Shown: in pieces, positions 1-9,598 of the stretch | Layout of the letters: each line of letters opens with the position of its first letter | Position numbering within the stretch: the first letter of the stretch is position 1 | Assembly: GCF_000328475.2 (NCBI RefSeq) | Contig: NC_026493.1 | Span: 1-64,000, forward strand | Reading direction: 5' to 3' | Source: Mycosarcoma maydis | Lineage: Eukaryota > Basidiomycota > Ustilaginomycetes > Ustilaginales | DNA length: 64,000 bases | Program-made: the position numbers and the translations under genes | Notes under the pieces: generated by a model | Databases searched by the model: none | Told to the model about the DNA's origin: nothing | The model's input: the letters and a program-made list of their open reading frames with translations, nothing else

Positions 1-9
1 TTCAAGAGT

Positions 10-2578
10 ATGACAGACAAATTGTGCGTAGAAATGGAGGTCAGCAACGTTTACTGGGATCTCGCCGCCAAAATCGCCTCCTACAGTGATGTAGACGAGG
101 CACTGTCGCTCGTGCTTGTTCACGTTGCACATTCCTTGCCTATACCTACGCTAGGCCCACAAGGTTCTGGTGCCAACGCTCGTTTATCAGCCGAATTTGG
201 CCGTACCTATCACGGTACTGCGCCAGACCGCTTCCTCCAGTTAATCACTGAAGAGGATCAGAAGTACAGCAAGGGTTATCAATATAGCTGCAATCTCCCT
301 TACCACCGAGTGCACTTACCATCTTCTCAGTCAAGCGGCACCGGCAAGTCGCGCATGGTATACGAATGTAGGCATCGAACTCCTCTTCTCTATGTCTGCA
401 TTGGACCAACTAGCGCCGAAGGACCGGCCAAGAAAGCTTATCCCCTTCCTGACCGTGGTGTACGTTCCTTTTTCGAAGAGGCTCAGAAGACCCACAAGGA
501 TAAGTGTAACCTTCAGATTGCCTGTTTCCTTGGCGCTTGGTTCTCGGAGCTTGCTCAACGCCTCGCCAACTTGCCCACTCAGCAGCAAAAACACGACTAT
601 CTGATGCAGCTCAACCATCTCCATCTAAAGGATGGTATCAATGCTGAACGCACCGACTTCTTCCAAACCGTTTCCGAGCGCGCTTCTGACACCCTCAAGC
701 GTGCCGACAGCAGCTTTGACGAAAAGTCGAAACATAATGAACTCTTCACCGCTCACCTCAAATCGCCGCTTGCCGCCCTCGAACGAGAGATGAAGTGTAT
801 CATAGCTCACATGCACCCGCCCCACGACCACGGCGAATCATCACCCAGACCTCCTGTCATTGTGGCCTTCGACGGGTGTGTCGAACTCAACGTCGGATAC
901 GACCCAAACATAAATCAGCTCAACAGCCTTCACCGCGCATGGAATTGGATCAGCATCGAGCAAGCCAGAACCAGGACCACGACGTTCTGGCTTGTGTTGA
1001 TAAGTACCAGCATCAGCGCGGCCATTCTTGTCACGCGCTCTGCTCCGAGTGGGTCCTCCCGTGGCATAGACCGAGTGCCACAGCCCATTTTCATCGACTT
1101 TGGTTTTGACATGCTGCTTTCAGAGCAACCCAGCCTTTCTTGCGCCTCGCAAGCTTCTGCAGATTCTCACATCATTTACTACGGACGAGCGCTGTGGAAG
1201 GCATGCAGTCCTGATGATCTCTGGCTGATGGCCAAATTCAAGTTGACAGGTGGTGAAAACTTTCGAATCTACGAAACCGCCCACTGCTACAGTGTCTTGG
1301 CGTCTCGTCTCGGGCTAACCCTTTCGCCGACTGAATCGCCAGGATCGGCACTCTTCGAATGGCAGAAGCAATTCGCGGGCAGTGCAGTAAATCGCCACAT
1401 GCGCATTGTCACACATGTTACCAGCGAGGGTGTCATGCACGTTGAATCTCCATCAGAGCCTGTGCTAGCCATCGCTGCCTCCAATATCATGCTGGCTCCC
1501 TACCTCCAGACACGTCAGAAAGCGAGAGGCTACAAGTATGCAGACATTCTCAAGAGATTTCAGCAACGTTGCTTGCTCAACCCCGGGGTTCCCTTGGTGA
1601 TGAGCAGTTTCGGAGAAACTTGCCTCGCGGATCATCTTGATGGCTGCTTGCGACGCCGTGCAGCGCAAAAGAATCGAACAACCCAACCCAAAGGAATCGT
1701 CGGACACCCAACACGTGGGCGCCAGCATCTACGCCAAGCCCGTGCCTCTCGAAAGCGTTCTTGAGAACCTTGCCGAGCTCGACGATGCCAATCTCGGTGC
1801 GCTGCGCCAACGCCTGGAAGACGTCTACGATGCCGGCTCGCGCACCGAACGGCATGCAATTCCGTTCAGAGATCAGTTGCAGTCGGCTTCCGCTACGCTG
1901 CCGATATGGATCAACTTTACGCATTTCGACGTGCTGCCCAAAGCGATCAACGAGATAACACCCGAATTTCTGTGGTACTGTTGGAAACGTGGAGTAGCCG
2001 TGCAAATGGTGCACGCGCAGTATGGTATCGATGGCATCATCCCGGTTTTCGTAGGTCATCTCGACCGGCTCTTCGTTGATGGTTCATCCACTGATGCCTC
2101 TAACATCACCCATGAGCCCAGAGAGGCCGAAATGCACGCTGCGCGCTACATGACCTATGTTGTCTGGGAGGCAAGAAGCCGAAAGGATACACAGAGCACC
2201 ACGGTCCCTGCTAGTTCAGCGCCTGTCGTTGCTGGACCGGTGATCAAGAGCGCCTCGATGGCACCGCCAAACGAGAAGCCACTGACCGAACAGGCTCTGC
2301 TGAGCGTGCTTCTCGACCTTGGCACAAGCACCGGATTCAAACGTGCGCCAGACGGCTTACAACCGCAAGTGAAGCATATTACCGGTCAACAGTGTCCTCG
2401 GCTGTGTATTCAGGGTGTGCTCGATCCGCACACTTACCCCTGTCTGGACCTTTTCGAGCTCCGCCCAACCTTGGTCGAGATTCTGTCGTCTAGCTCTGAT
2501 CCCGCACCGAACCCTCTCAACAGCATCGAAAAGACTCTGTGGAATGAGCACAACCAGCCCGTTTCTGATTCCATCTAG
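10..2578 (+). pseudogene. Large P-loop NTPase-like protein (Crinkler/STAND-like), broken by a frameshift
   Basis: Two overlapping open frames, 10-1764 and about 1604-2578, together look like one protein of roughly 850 residues. The first carries a Walker A motif (SSGTGKSR, residues 108-115) and a hydrophobic strand ending in FDG (Asp288), which looks like Walker B with Gly where Glu is usual. The second continues the conserved C-terminal half (LWYCWKRGVAVQ). The frame changes at the AAA run 1616-1618: one extra A shifts the ribosome into a frame that ends at 1764, while the downstream frame is closed upstream by TGA at 1601-1603. From memory, this arrangement resembles the large basidiomycete P-loop family related to Crinkler/RHS-type proteins; no function is shown here. 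The first ATG is at 10, so the true N-terminus may lie outside the window. It could be a young pseudogene or a one-base assembly error. Confidence 0.55.
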
Positions 2579-3400
2579 GGCGAGCTCGATCCTCACTTGC
2601 TCTGGAGTGATCGACATAGACAACGTTCAACATCGTTCTTCAGGTGCAAGGCGTCACCAGCACACTCGATTCCGTCTCTCTCCTGATCCTTTCCGAAGCT
2701 CTCTCCTGTCTCGGTTTTCGTACGCAATTACAATTGTGAATGAATACGTTTTCCTTTGCTACGTTTCGTTTTGTTCGAACCTTGCCCACTACAAACACAC
2801 AACAGAGACTTGCAGCGCGCGACACTGACTGGATAAAAATTACCACCCGCGTTACCGGACTGGGATGCCTCGTCTTACTAAAGTATTTTCTTCTCTCCTT
2901 GCCGCCGTGCACGCTATACATCCATGTGAATACTGTCACCATGCTTGAGCATGCTTTTCGCAAGTGTCGGCTTAAGAACAATAGGTGAGCTACATTTGGA
3001 CTCACACGAAGTGTAAGTTTCTACTCGAATGGATGATGGTTCACTGTGCGCCTGAAAGGGGAGACAATCAATCACCAGCCGAGCGCCGGCGTGGTCAGAA
3101 TGGACCCTGTCTGTTGCGTGTTCGCTTGACTAACGTGTATGGCTCACTGATTTGAAGGGACAAAATCGGAGAAAATAGCCTCGCGCTTTCCGCGGAAAGC
3201 AAGAAAAAGCGAGCACATCACGCATTGAGCTGCTGCACAAACCCCTTGCCTCGCTACAACAGCTCGCGGCGCATAGCTCATACAGCCTTGCAAGCCACAC
3301 ACAGACGGCCATAGCACTGCTCTTACACCCTTCGTAGTTCGCCAGCCCCTTGCCTGGAGTCACCATTGCTAATACGCAAGCTAATCAGTACCATGGTGTT

Positions 3401-3475
3401 GTTCATCCAATGGTCCGCTGCTTCTCATCCAATAGCATGCTGCTTCTCGTACAATAGCATGCCGCTTCTGAATGA
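3401..3475. repeat. Degenerate about 22-bp tandem repeat (about 3 copies)
   Basis: Units beginning GCTGCTTCTC and ending CAATAGCAT recur at about 3416, 3439 and 3461, with a more diverged half-unit upstream (CATCCAATGG). It lies in a spacer without genes and its role is unknown. Confidence 0.55.
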
Positions 3476-4292
3476 GATTGATCACCATTGAACATGTAGC
3501 ACGGATCATGCAAAGCAATGGAACAGACACGCCTTGATGCTACGCGCTTGCACAAGACTCTCTTCACAGAATGATCCCGCATGGTCAAAGCGACTGCCTG
3601 GCTTGCAAAACCGGAGCTGCAGCCCGTTGACAGAAGACAATCACGAATGGCGCTTGGCCAGTGTCGAGCCAGTGCAGCTTCTATCGGTTCTGTATAGCTC
3701 AAGTCGGCTTTTTCGGCGTGGTGTTCAAACAGAGTAAAGCATCAGAAGCACACTTGAATGCGCCCATACACATTGCAGGTGTACCTTGTGAACGGTTGAG
3801 ATCTCCCTTGCAGGATTTGCTTCCCATTCAATGTCGATCCTGATTTGTATGCCGACCTTAGGTCCGATTCCAAACGTTTGGCTTCCTTAAACACAGGCGA
3901 GCTTATCATACTAATTCCCTCCTCCTGAGCTAGTAAACGTAGACCTCTTCCGACCAGGCTCTACGTGATCTTTGTCTAGCTCTCGCCTGTTCCTGAAAGA
4001 GGTACTAGCAGCAGAGAACAATGCACCGCACACATGCTTGCCAGTCTGTAAAGCCGAGTGACTCGACTTTGACCTCGTGTCGCGTCAAGACTTTGTTCTG
4101 TTGCAGCTTTCTCCTTGCGCCCTTGCAGGTACCTTCTTCCCATTTCAGCAGGAGGTGCGTTACTTTGCTACTGTACGTCTTCTCAGTCTACACGAAAGCC
4201 CTTCACATTGCCGTTGCTTCCGCCGCCGTGACAGAGTGCTGTAAAGATTGCCGGCGCTCGTAGAGCCATAGTGTTTCCTACAACCAAAAGCA

Positions 4293-4298
4293 TATAAG
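4293..4298 (+). promoter_or_regulatory. TATA-like box of the secreted-protein gene
   Basis: TATAAG lies 73 bp upstream of the ATG at 4371, close enough to serve a short 5' leader. This is assigned by motif and spacing only. Confidence 0.4.
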
Positions 4299-4370
4299 AA
4301 GGCTCTTATTGCTCAGTTTTTTGTCGCTGTTGACGTTCGGTATCCTCCACTGCCCCGACCTCTCACCAAG

Positions 4371-5366
4371 ATGACCGCTTCCGTCCGAGGCTTTATCACC
4401 CTCCTTCCATTCCTGTTGCTTCTTCTTGCTGCCTCGCAGGCTGTAGTCGCGACTCCCTCTGCACATGATCACTACACCAGTACAGCCTTCTCGCAGGCGA
4501 AGCGTCGTCGACGTACTCTTGCTGCTCGACAGGATCTAACTCCTCGTGCGACTGCTGCCGAGATCGAGCAGGCCTTTGAGATTCTGCGACGCTCCAATTA
4601 CTGGAACTCTGACCTTGCCAAACGAGCCGCCTCGACCAAAGGCGAATCCGGAAGCAATCAGTGGGCCGTCAACGATGACGACAAGTCCATCTGCTTCTGC
4701 GTCAATCGCGAAGCTGTTGAGACAGCCAGCACCTCTGGGGCCAGCTCACCCTCATACTCTTCCGCCGGCTCAAGTGCCGGCTCTCATGTCACCTCTGGAG
4801 CTAGCTCATCTGCTTCATCGTCGTCAGGCTCAGTATCTGGGGCTACCTCGAGCTCCTCATCTGGATCAACCGATAGCTCCAGGTCCGGAGGCGGATCGTA
4901 CAGGCCCACCTACGTCTACAACAATTCGTATGATAGCTCGCGAACCTCGTCTGTAACCAACAACAACAGCAACACCACCAACATTAACGCGTCTACGCAC
5001 GATTCGCATGACACTTTCAACACCAACAAGACCTCTACCACCAACAATGTGCACAAGACGAACAACAATGACAACTCCTCCCACTCTTATACCGACAACA
5101 GCTCCACCTACCAGGACAACAGCCACAACTACCAGGACAATTCGCAGACTACGACGGACAGCAACAATACCGACAACTCGTCGCACTCGAGCTCTTCATC
5201 TACCACCAACAACACCCAGAACAACATTGACAAGTCTCAGACGACCACCACAAACACCACCAATAATTATGAAGGTGGCGCTGGAGGTGTTGGTGGAAAT
5301 AAGAACACAGGCATCGATGCCAGTGGATCCAAGGCAAATGTCTGCATTCTCGCTTCGTGCAAGTGA
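4371..5366 (+). CDS. Secreted Ser/Asn/Thr-rich protein, effector candidate
   Basis: A 331-residue intronless protein. Residues 1-27 form a clear signal peptide (a run of Leu followed by Ala-rich cleavage residues). Basic clusters KRRRR (44-48) and LAKR (82-85) look like Kex2 processing sites. A short globular-looking part (about 60-115) contains Cys108 and Cys110. Residues 118-300 are low-complexity, first Ser/Gly/Ala-rich and then Asn/Thr/Ser/Asp-rich with imperfect repeats such as YQDNS. The C-terminus carries Cys325 and Cys330, so two cysteine pairs bracket the disordered part. The ATG sits in CCAAGATGACC, a good fungal context. I do not recognise a family. Secretion and dibasic processing fit smut effectors or repetitive wall/surface proteins, but that is inference. 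It is flanked by gene-poor DNA. Confidence 0.85.
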   Translation: MTASVRGFITLLPFLLLLLAASQAVVATPSAHDHYTSTAFSQAKRRRRTLAARQDLTPRATAAEIEQAFEILRRSNYWNSDLAKRAASTKGESGSNQWAVNDDDKSICFCVNREAVETASTSGASSPSYSSAGSSAGSHVTSGASSSASSSSGSVSGATSSSSSGSTDSSRSGGGSYRPTYVYNNSYDSSRTSSVTNNNSNTTNINASTHDSHDTFNTNKTSTTNNVHKTNNNDNSSHSYTDNSSTYQDNSHNYQDNSQTTTDSNNTDNSSHSSSSSTTNNTQNNIDKSQTTTTNTTNNYEGGAGGVGGNKNTGIDASGSKANVCILASCK

Positions 5367-7628
5367 GTGGTTTTACCGAGCGCGATACGACCACAGCACC
5401 AGCCGAGAAGACAGCAGGAAGCCGTCGGGACTTCTTGGGCGCGAGCCACGCATGACTCTTTGATTGCCTTTGCAAAGCTTTGAACTGTCCCAAGTACAGT
5501 AGTCCCCCTTCCTTAAAGATGTCTTCGCCTTTGTCCTTCTGAAAACGTTTATTCGTCTCCAACCTTGTTGAACTCTGTAGCCTGTATCTTCTAAAAACAT
5601 GACCTTTCTTCGCATGTACCTACCGCCTAGCAAACGCTTTTACCTGTCGCTGTGTCTTGAGGCACCGTCAGCGGTCTTGTATGAAAAGTCAACGTGACAG
5701 CCCATGATATGCGAGATACAGCTGGCTCGGCGGGAGATGGCGCCATGCCTAACACGTCCAGGCTGCATCGGTATGTCACTGTGACAGCCCTTTCCACCTC
5801 CTCCCCTGATTTGCGACCCTTTCGAAAGAGTGTTGTTGATGAGCAGGCCAACATCGGATCGTTGAATGGTATAGCCGTGCAAGAGCATCTCCTCTGCGTA
5901 GACGCTGCCGATCTCAATTCCGCTGACGAGCAGTATGGGACGCACGATGGCGAGACGCTTGATCGTGGACGGCGCAACAAGTTGCTCGTCGAGAAGGAGA
6001 TGGAAGTTGTCGCTTGACCAGCCAGTCAGGGTATGCATATGTAGCTCCATGCGCTCACTGTCAGCATACGGAGCATGGTGTAAAAAAGCGTAGAGTGGTC
6101 GCAAGAGGGTATTGGAGCCAAAAAAATAGGTTTGCTTTGCGAGCCCATTGAAAGAAATGACGACCAGTCCGAGCCGCTCAGATTGCTTACAGCAATGAAA
6201 GCATCTGTCAACCTTCGTATAGATGGTCGCAGACCGAATTAGGCGATAGGTATTCTGTGATTCGTGATTGGTTGCCAGAAGGATTGCTAGAGAAACTCAA
6301 TCGTCCGCCCGCCTTGCTTAAAAACAGCGCTGATGTAACGGCGCACGAAACGTCGTCGAGGCTGAACACATCGCCATGAAGCACGTTCAGAAACATGCAC
6401 CATGGAAGAAGTTGCTAAACCATAATTACGCTCCTGAGTGTCTTGTGAAACGCATTTGGGCTGTGTGGGATCACGGTGGCAATCACGAGTTTATGACTCG
6501 TTCGACTTGAGCAAGTCACGAGTGCAGCAGTGTCTCAAGGCTGCAGCGCTGTATAGGACCAAGAGCAATACATTGGTGATGGACAACTCTACAACTCAGT
6601 GACGCCTCTTTGAGGCTATCGTTCTGCGATTTGGAGCGTTTGTCTCTTTCGTGACGAGGAGCCGTGTCGAGGGTGAGACTGCAACTATGATCGCACAAGT
6701 TGATTTCTCGCGATTCGCCATCACTTTGACAATCACGAATGATAGAGGTGAATTGTGGAAAGTGCGTAACAGGAAGAATCGTGAATTCGTGATTCATTCG
6801 TGATTGGAAAGTATGGCGTAGAAAAGTGCTGAAAATAGAGGGTTGACACATAACACGGTTTGACACTCGTGACTCACGACTGACTTCTGACTTGCACTTT
6901 GGATATGTACGTTACAGGATTCGGATTCGTTATCATCTCTCGCTTCTTAAGCTCATGCTTGGGGGGGATATCTGCAACCTGGTAGGCGTCACTCAAGGTA
7001 TATAACGTTACTGCACTATGTTACGTCTACACGCTGCATGCTGTCGCAACGAGCCTGTGAGTTGTGGTAATGTCGCAGCGAAAAATCACATTAACGATTG
7101 CACGCTGCACGATGCACGCTGCATGCTGGAATGGTCCGTGTGTTGGTTTTGCGCAAGTTGTCGTCGCGTTTGAGCTGCGATTGCAACTACCGAGACAAGA
7201 AGCAGGCTATGGGCGTGTATGCGTTCAGTTTATATGATTTTCCAAGAAATCCTGAATTTGCTGGTTGACGCATGGCATGTCAGCGTGACCTTCTCCATAC
7301 AGTAGTTACTGTAAGTGAATCGTGAATGAATCACTCGTACCGCTTCACTGCCTTTTGCTGCGCACGTTTCTAGGACCAGCGAGTCGTGAAGCAAGGTCGC
7401 CGCAAGAGAGCCGCGAGTCGTGGGTGTTGTTGGTTGCTCAACATCTCAAATGAATTTGGTATTTGCCCTTACACCTGCGCCTTGACACCCAACCCTAAGT
7501 GTGAAAGCACCAAGTTACTGCAAACTACTTCGATAGAGGATAGACGATACTATTCTTCCAACACTCGCCTAGACTCAAGTCTTCGATCTGCTACGCCGTA
7601 AACTACATTTCATTCTTTGATCACCAAG
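5367..7628. other. Gene-poor spacer with heptamer fragments and short repeats
   Basis: About 2.26 kb without a convincing gene. The longest open frame (154 codons, minus strand, 5640-6104) has no recognisable features and overlaps frames on the other strand. GTGATTC/GTGAATC heptamers occur near 6253, 6780-6805 and 7318-7335. A GC-rich repeat (CACGCTGCATGCTG) occurs at 7030-7043 and again at 7115-7128. Confidence 0.6.
7030..7130. repeat. Short repeat CACGCTGCATGCTG (two copies plus a partial copy)
   Basis: The 14-mer occurs at 7030-7043 and 7115-7128, with a partial copy (CACGCTGCAC) at 7101-7110 immediately before the second. The element contains the palindrome GCATGC. Its function is unknown. 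Confidence 0.6.
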
Positions 7629-8535
7629 ATGGCTCCTCAGTCACGCATCTACTTGACACGACACTCGCAGGCCGAGCATGTAGGTTGAGAAAAGGAGGAT
7701 CCCATCAGCCTTTATGAGCTGCTTACTGACTTGGCTATTCCCCCTCCCTTTCTCGCCGTCCGCAGAATGTCGCCGATGACTATTCTATCGCAGATGCGCC
7801 TCTGACGCCGCTCGGTAAACAACAGTCTGCGCGTTTGCCATCGCTTACCCCGGACTTGCAATCGCGTGCGCAAGTCATACTTTCGTCTGCGCTCAAGCGC
7901 ACGCTGCAGAGCACCAAGATCGGATACGCTCCCGCCATTGAGCGGCTTGGCGGCTTGGGCAAGGTCGTCTTGCTGCCTCAGCTTCAGGAATGCAATGCTT
8001 TCCCTTGCGACACTGGGTCCGCAAAGGAGGTCCTCGAGCGCGATCCCGAACTGCAGGGCTTTGACTTTTCGCCGCTCACGCCGGACTGGACTAGCAAGCA
8101 GGGCTTCTATGCTGCCGACAACGTTTCGCTCAACAAGCGCGCTCAATGGATTCGACAGTACCTTCGTAGCCGCCCAGAGCAGGATATCGTTGTCATGGCC
8201 CATGGCGACATTCTTCGCAGGATCACCGGAGAGCAATACGTATGTACCTTGAAAGCTGTACGAATCGAATTGCAATAGGCGCGATGACTAACAGATGTCT
8301 CCATCCTTGATTTGGCTCTGATCTCTCTTCAACTCTCCAATAGCCTTGGAAGAACGCCGAGGTGCGACTCTTCCAGTTCAACCCGGCCTCGGTCGACACA
8401 GACGCTTGTCCGTTGGTCCATATCCAGGATGTGGCTACTGGCGGTGCGGTAGCCGAGCCCACCTCTGGTGACATTGCTGCACAACAAGGTGTTCCTGCAC
8501 CTGGTGCTGGCCGGAATGCCAACTCTGCACTGTGA
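7629..8535 (+). CDS. Histidine phosphatase superfamily (phosphoglycerate mutase-like) protein
   Basis: Three exons fit: 7629-7679, 7766-8239 and 8344-8535 (introns of 86 and 104 bp, both phase 0, GT donors at 7680 and 8240, AG acceptors before 7766 and 8344). The product is about 238 residues. Exon 1 ends in the family's N-terminal catalytic motif (YLTRHSQAEH; the His forms the phosphohistidine), completed by Asn at the start of exon 2. The second catalytic His lies in VVMAHGDILRRI near the end of exon 2. Exon 3 opens with PWKNAEVRLFQF, a segment typical of fungal members, which supports the junction. The substrate is unknown; this branch contains cytosolic phosphatases of varied or undefined specificity rather than glycolytic mutases. 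The motif has RHS instead of the common RHG. Confidence 0.88.
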
Positions 8536-8836
8536 GGATCGTCTGTTTCCTTCCCAGCCCTTCCCCGATCTCGCCATTGGAGAACGATATCGGGACTTGC
8601 ACTTCCACAACGAGCGGATTCACTCGTTGTTCTGTCTCCAATCTAGACGCTCACCGAGTCATGCTCTGGCGCCTCATGAGCAAATATCATACACGATTAT
8701 CTCTCTACACCTAGCGCGAGCTCCTGCCGTTGCCATCACCCGTCCCTTGAAAGCCAAACGAGACTTGTAGAACGCTGACGATTTTTTCTCCCTGTGTCTG
8801 AACATCGTCTATTTGCGCTTGTCCCTCTTTCTGCAC

Positions 8837-9082
8837 ATGCTCCAACACCGACAATTTCGCAGGCCAAACATCCCAGTCTCTGACTCAGGCTCGTTGCGGA
8901 ATTGGGCAGCGTCAACCGACACAAGTTTGACAACCTCCGACTTGAAAAAGATTGAAGACCGCGTTCGTCACCGCCAGTCAGTTCTTCTAGAGCAGACAAA
9001 CGAGCTGCAAGAGCTCGAGAAGCGGTTGCAAGCCGCAGAAGCACGCAAGAAGGAGCTAGAGTCGCGCGGCGGCTTTATCTAG
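8837..9082 (+). CDS. Small coiled-coil protein, hypothetical
   Basis: An 81-codon open frame from ATG 8837, lying 300 bp after the phosphatase. Residues from about 35 to the end form a strongly heptad-like charged helix (KKIEDRVRHRQSVLLEQ, then Glu/Leu/Lys/Arg repeats) ending in GGFI. The first 20 residues are less convincing, and AG acceptors at 8861-8862 and 8875-8876 leave room for a different upstream exon, but I found no ATG exon with a good donor in the preceding 300 bp. I do not recognise the family. The regular coiled coil and clean stop make it more likely than the neighbouring short frames to be a gene. Confidence 0.45.
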   Translation: MLQHRQFRRPNIPVSDSGSLRNWAASTDTSLTTSDLKKIEDRVRHRQSVLLEQTNELQELEKRLQAAEARKKELESRGGFI

Positions 9083-9598
9083 AAAAGCGCATACGGACAC
9101 TCCTGGTGACTCTACTCGGCCTTCCGATTCAGTGTGAACAGTTCACTGCTCGAACTTGCAAGTCGACATCCAAAAGTCAAGCTCGCGGCTCTTGTTGTGG
9201 CTTCTGCCTTTGTGCTAGTCTGTGGATCAAATCGTGAATAAGAGTTCGGGATTCGGAACCAAATTCACGATCTGGTGAGAGCAACGAATCGCGAATCACG
9301 AATCACGAATCAGACAAATGATTTTGAGCCTTTTGGGTTGACTTTGAGTTCTCCACTCTCTCGACTCACGACTCATGACTTTCACAAACCGTGAATCAGG
9401 AGGGTTCGTGAATATGAATCATGAATGAGGACCCTGAGCTGACCTTAACGGCTTGAAGCTGGCGTACTTCCTTTGCTCTGATCCAGCATCATCGGCTCAA
9501 TCACCGCAAGACTTCAATTCGACCATACAAGTGCTTTACCGAAAGGCAAGTCCAAGTTTGGCCACAGAACGATTCACACCAACGACGGCCAGGATAGC
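9083..9598. other. Spacer with CACGAAT heptamers
   Basis: A 516-bp spacer between the small coiled-coil ORF and the WD40 gene. It holds several heptamer copies, notably CGAATCGCGAATCACG followed by further CGAATCA units at about 9284-9312, and single copies near 9229, 9399 and 9412. No gene is seen. Confidence 0.6.

Larger units (their letters stand above)
2579..4370. other. Intergenic spacer, no supported gene
   Basis: This 1.8 kb stretch holds only short open frames in several phases, none with recognisable protein features. A short degenerate tandem repeat lies near 3401-3470, and a TATA-like box sits just before the secreted-protein gene. Nothing else is supported. Confidence 0.6.

Noticed and set aside
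4866..5186. Minus-strand 106-codon frame rich in Val/Arg opposite the secreted protein
   Set aside because: A mirror of the Asn/Thr repeat codons on the plus strand; no start context or motif.
5640..6104. 154-codon minus-strand open frame in the 5.4-7.6 kb spacer
   Set aside because: No recognisable motif, overlapping open frames on both strands, and no conserved-looking segments.
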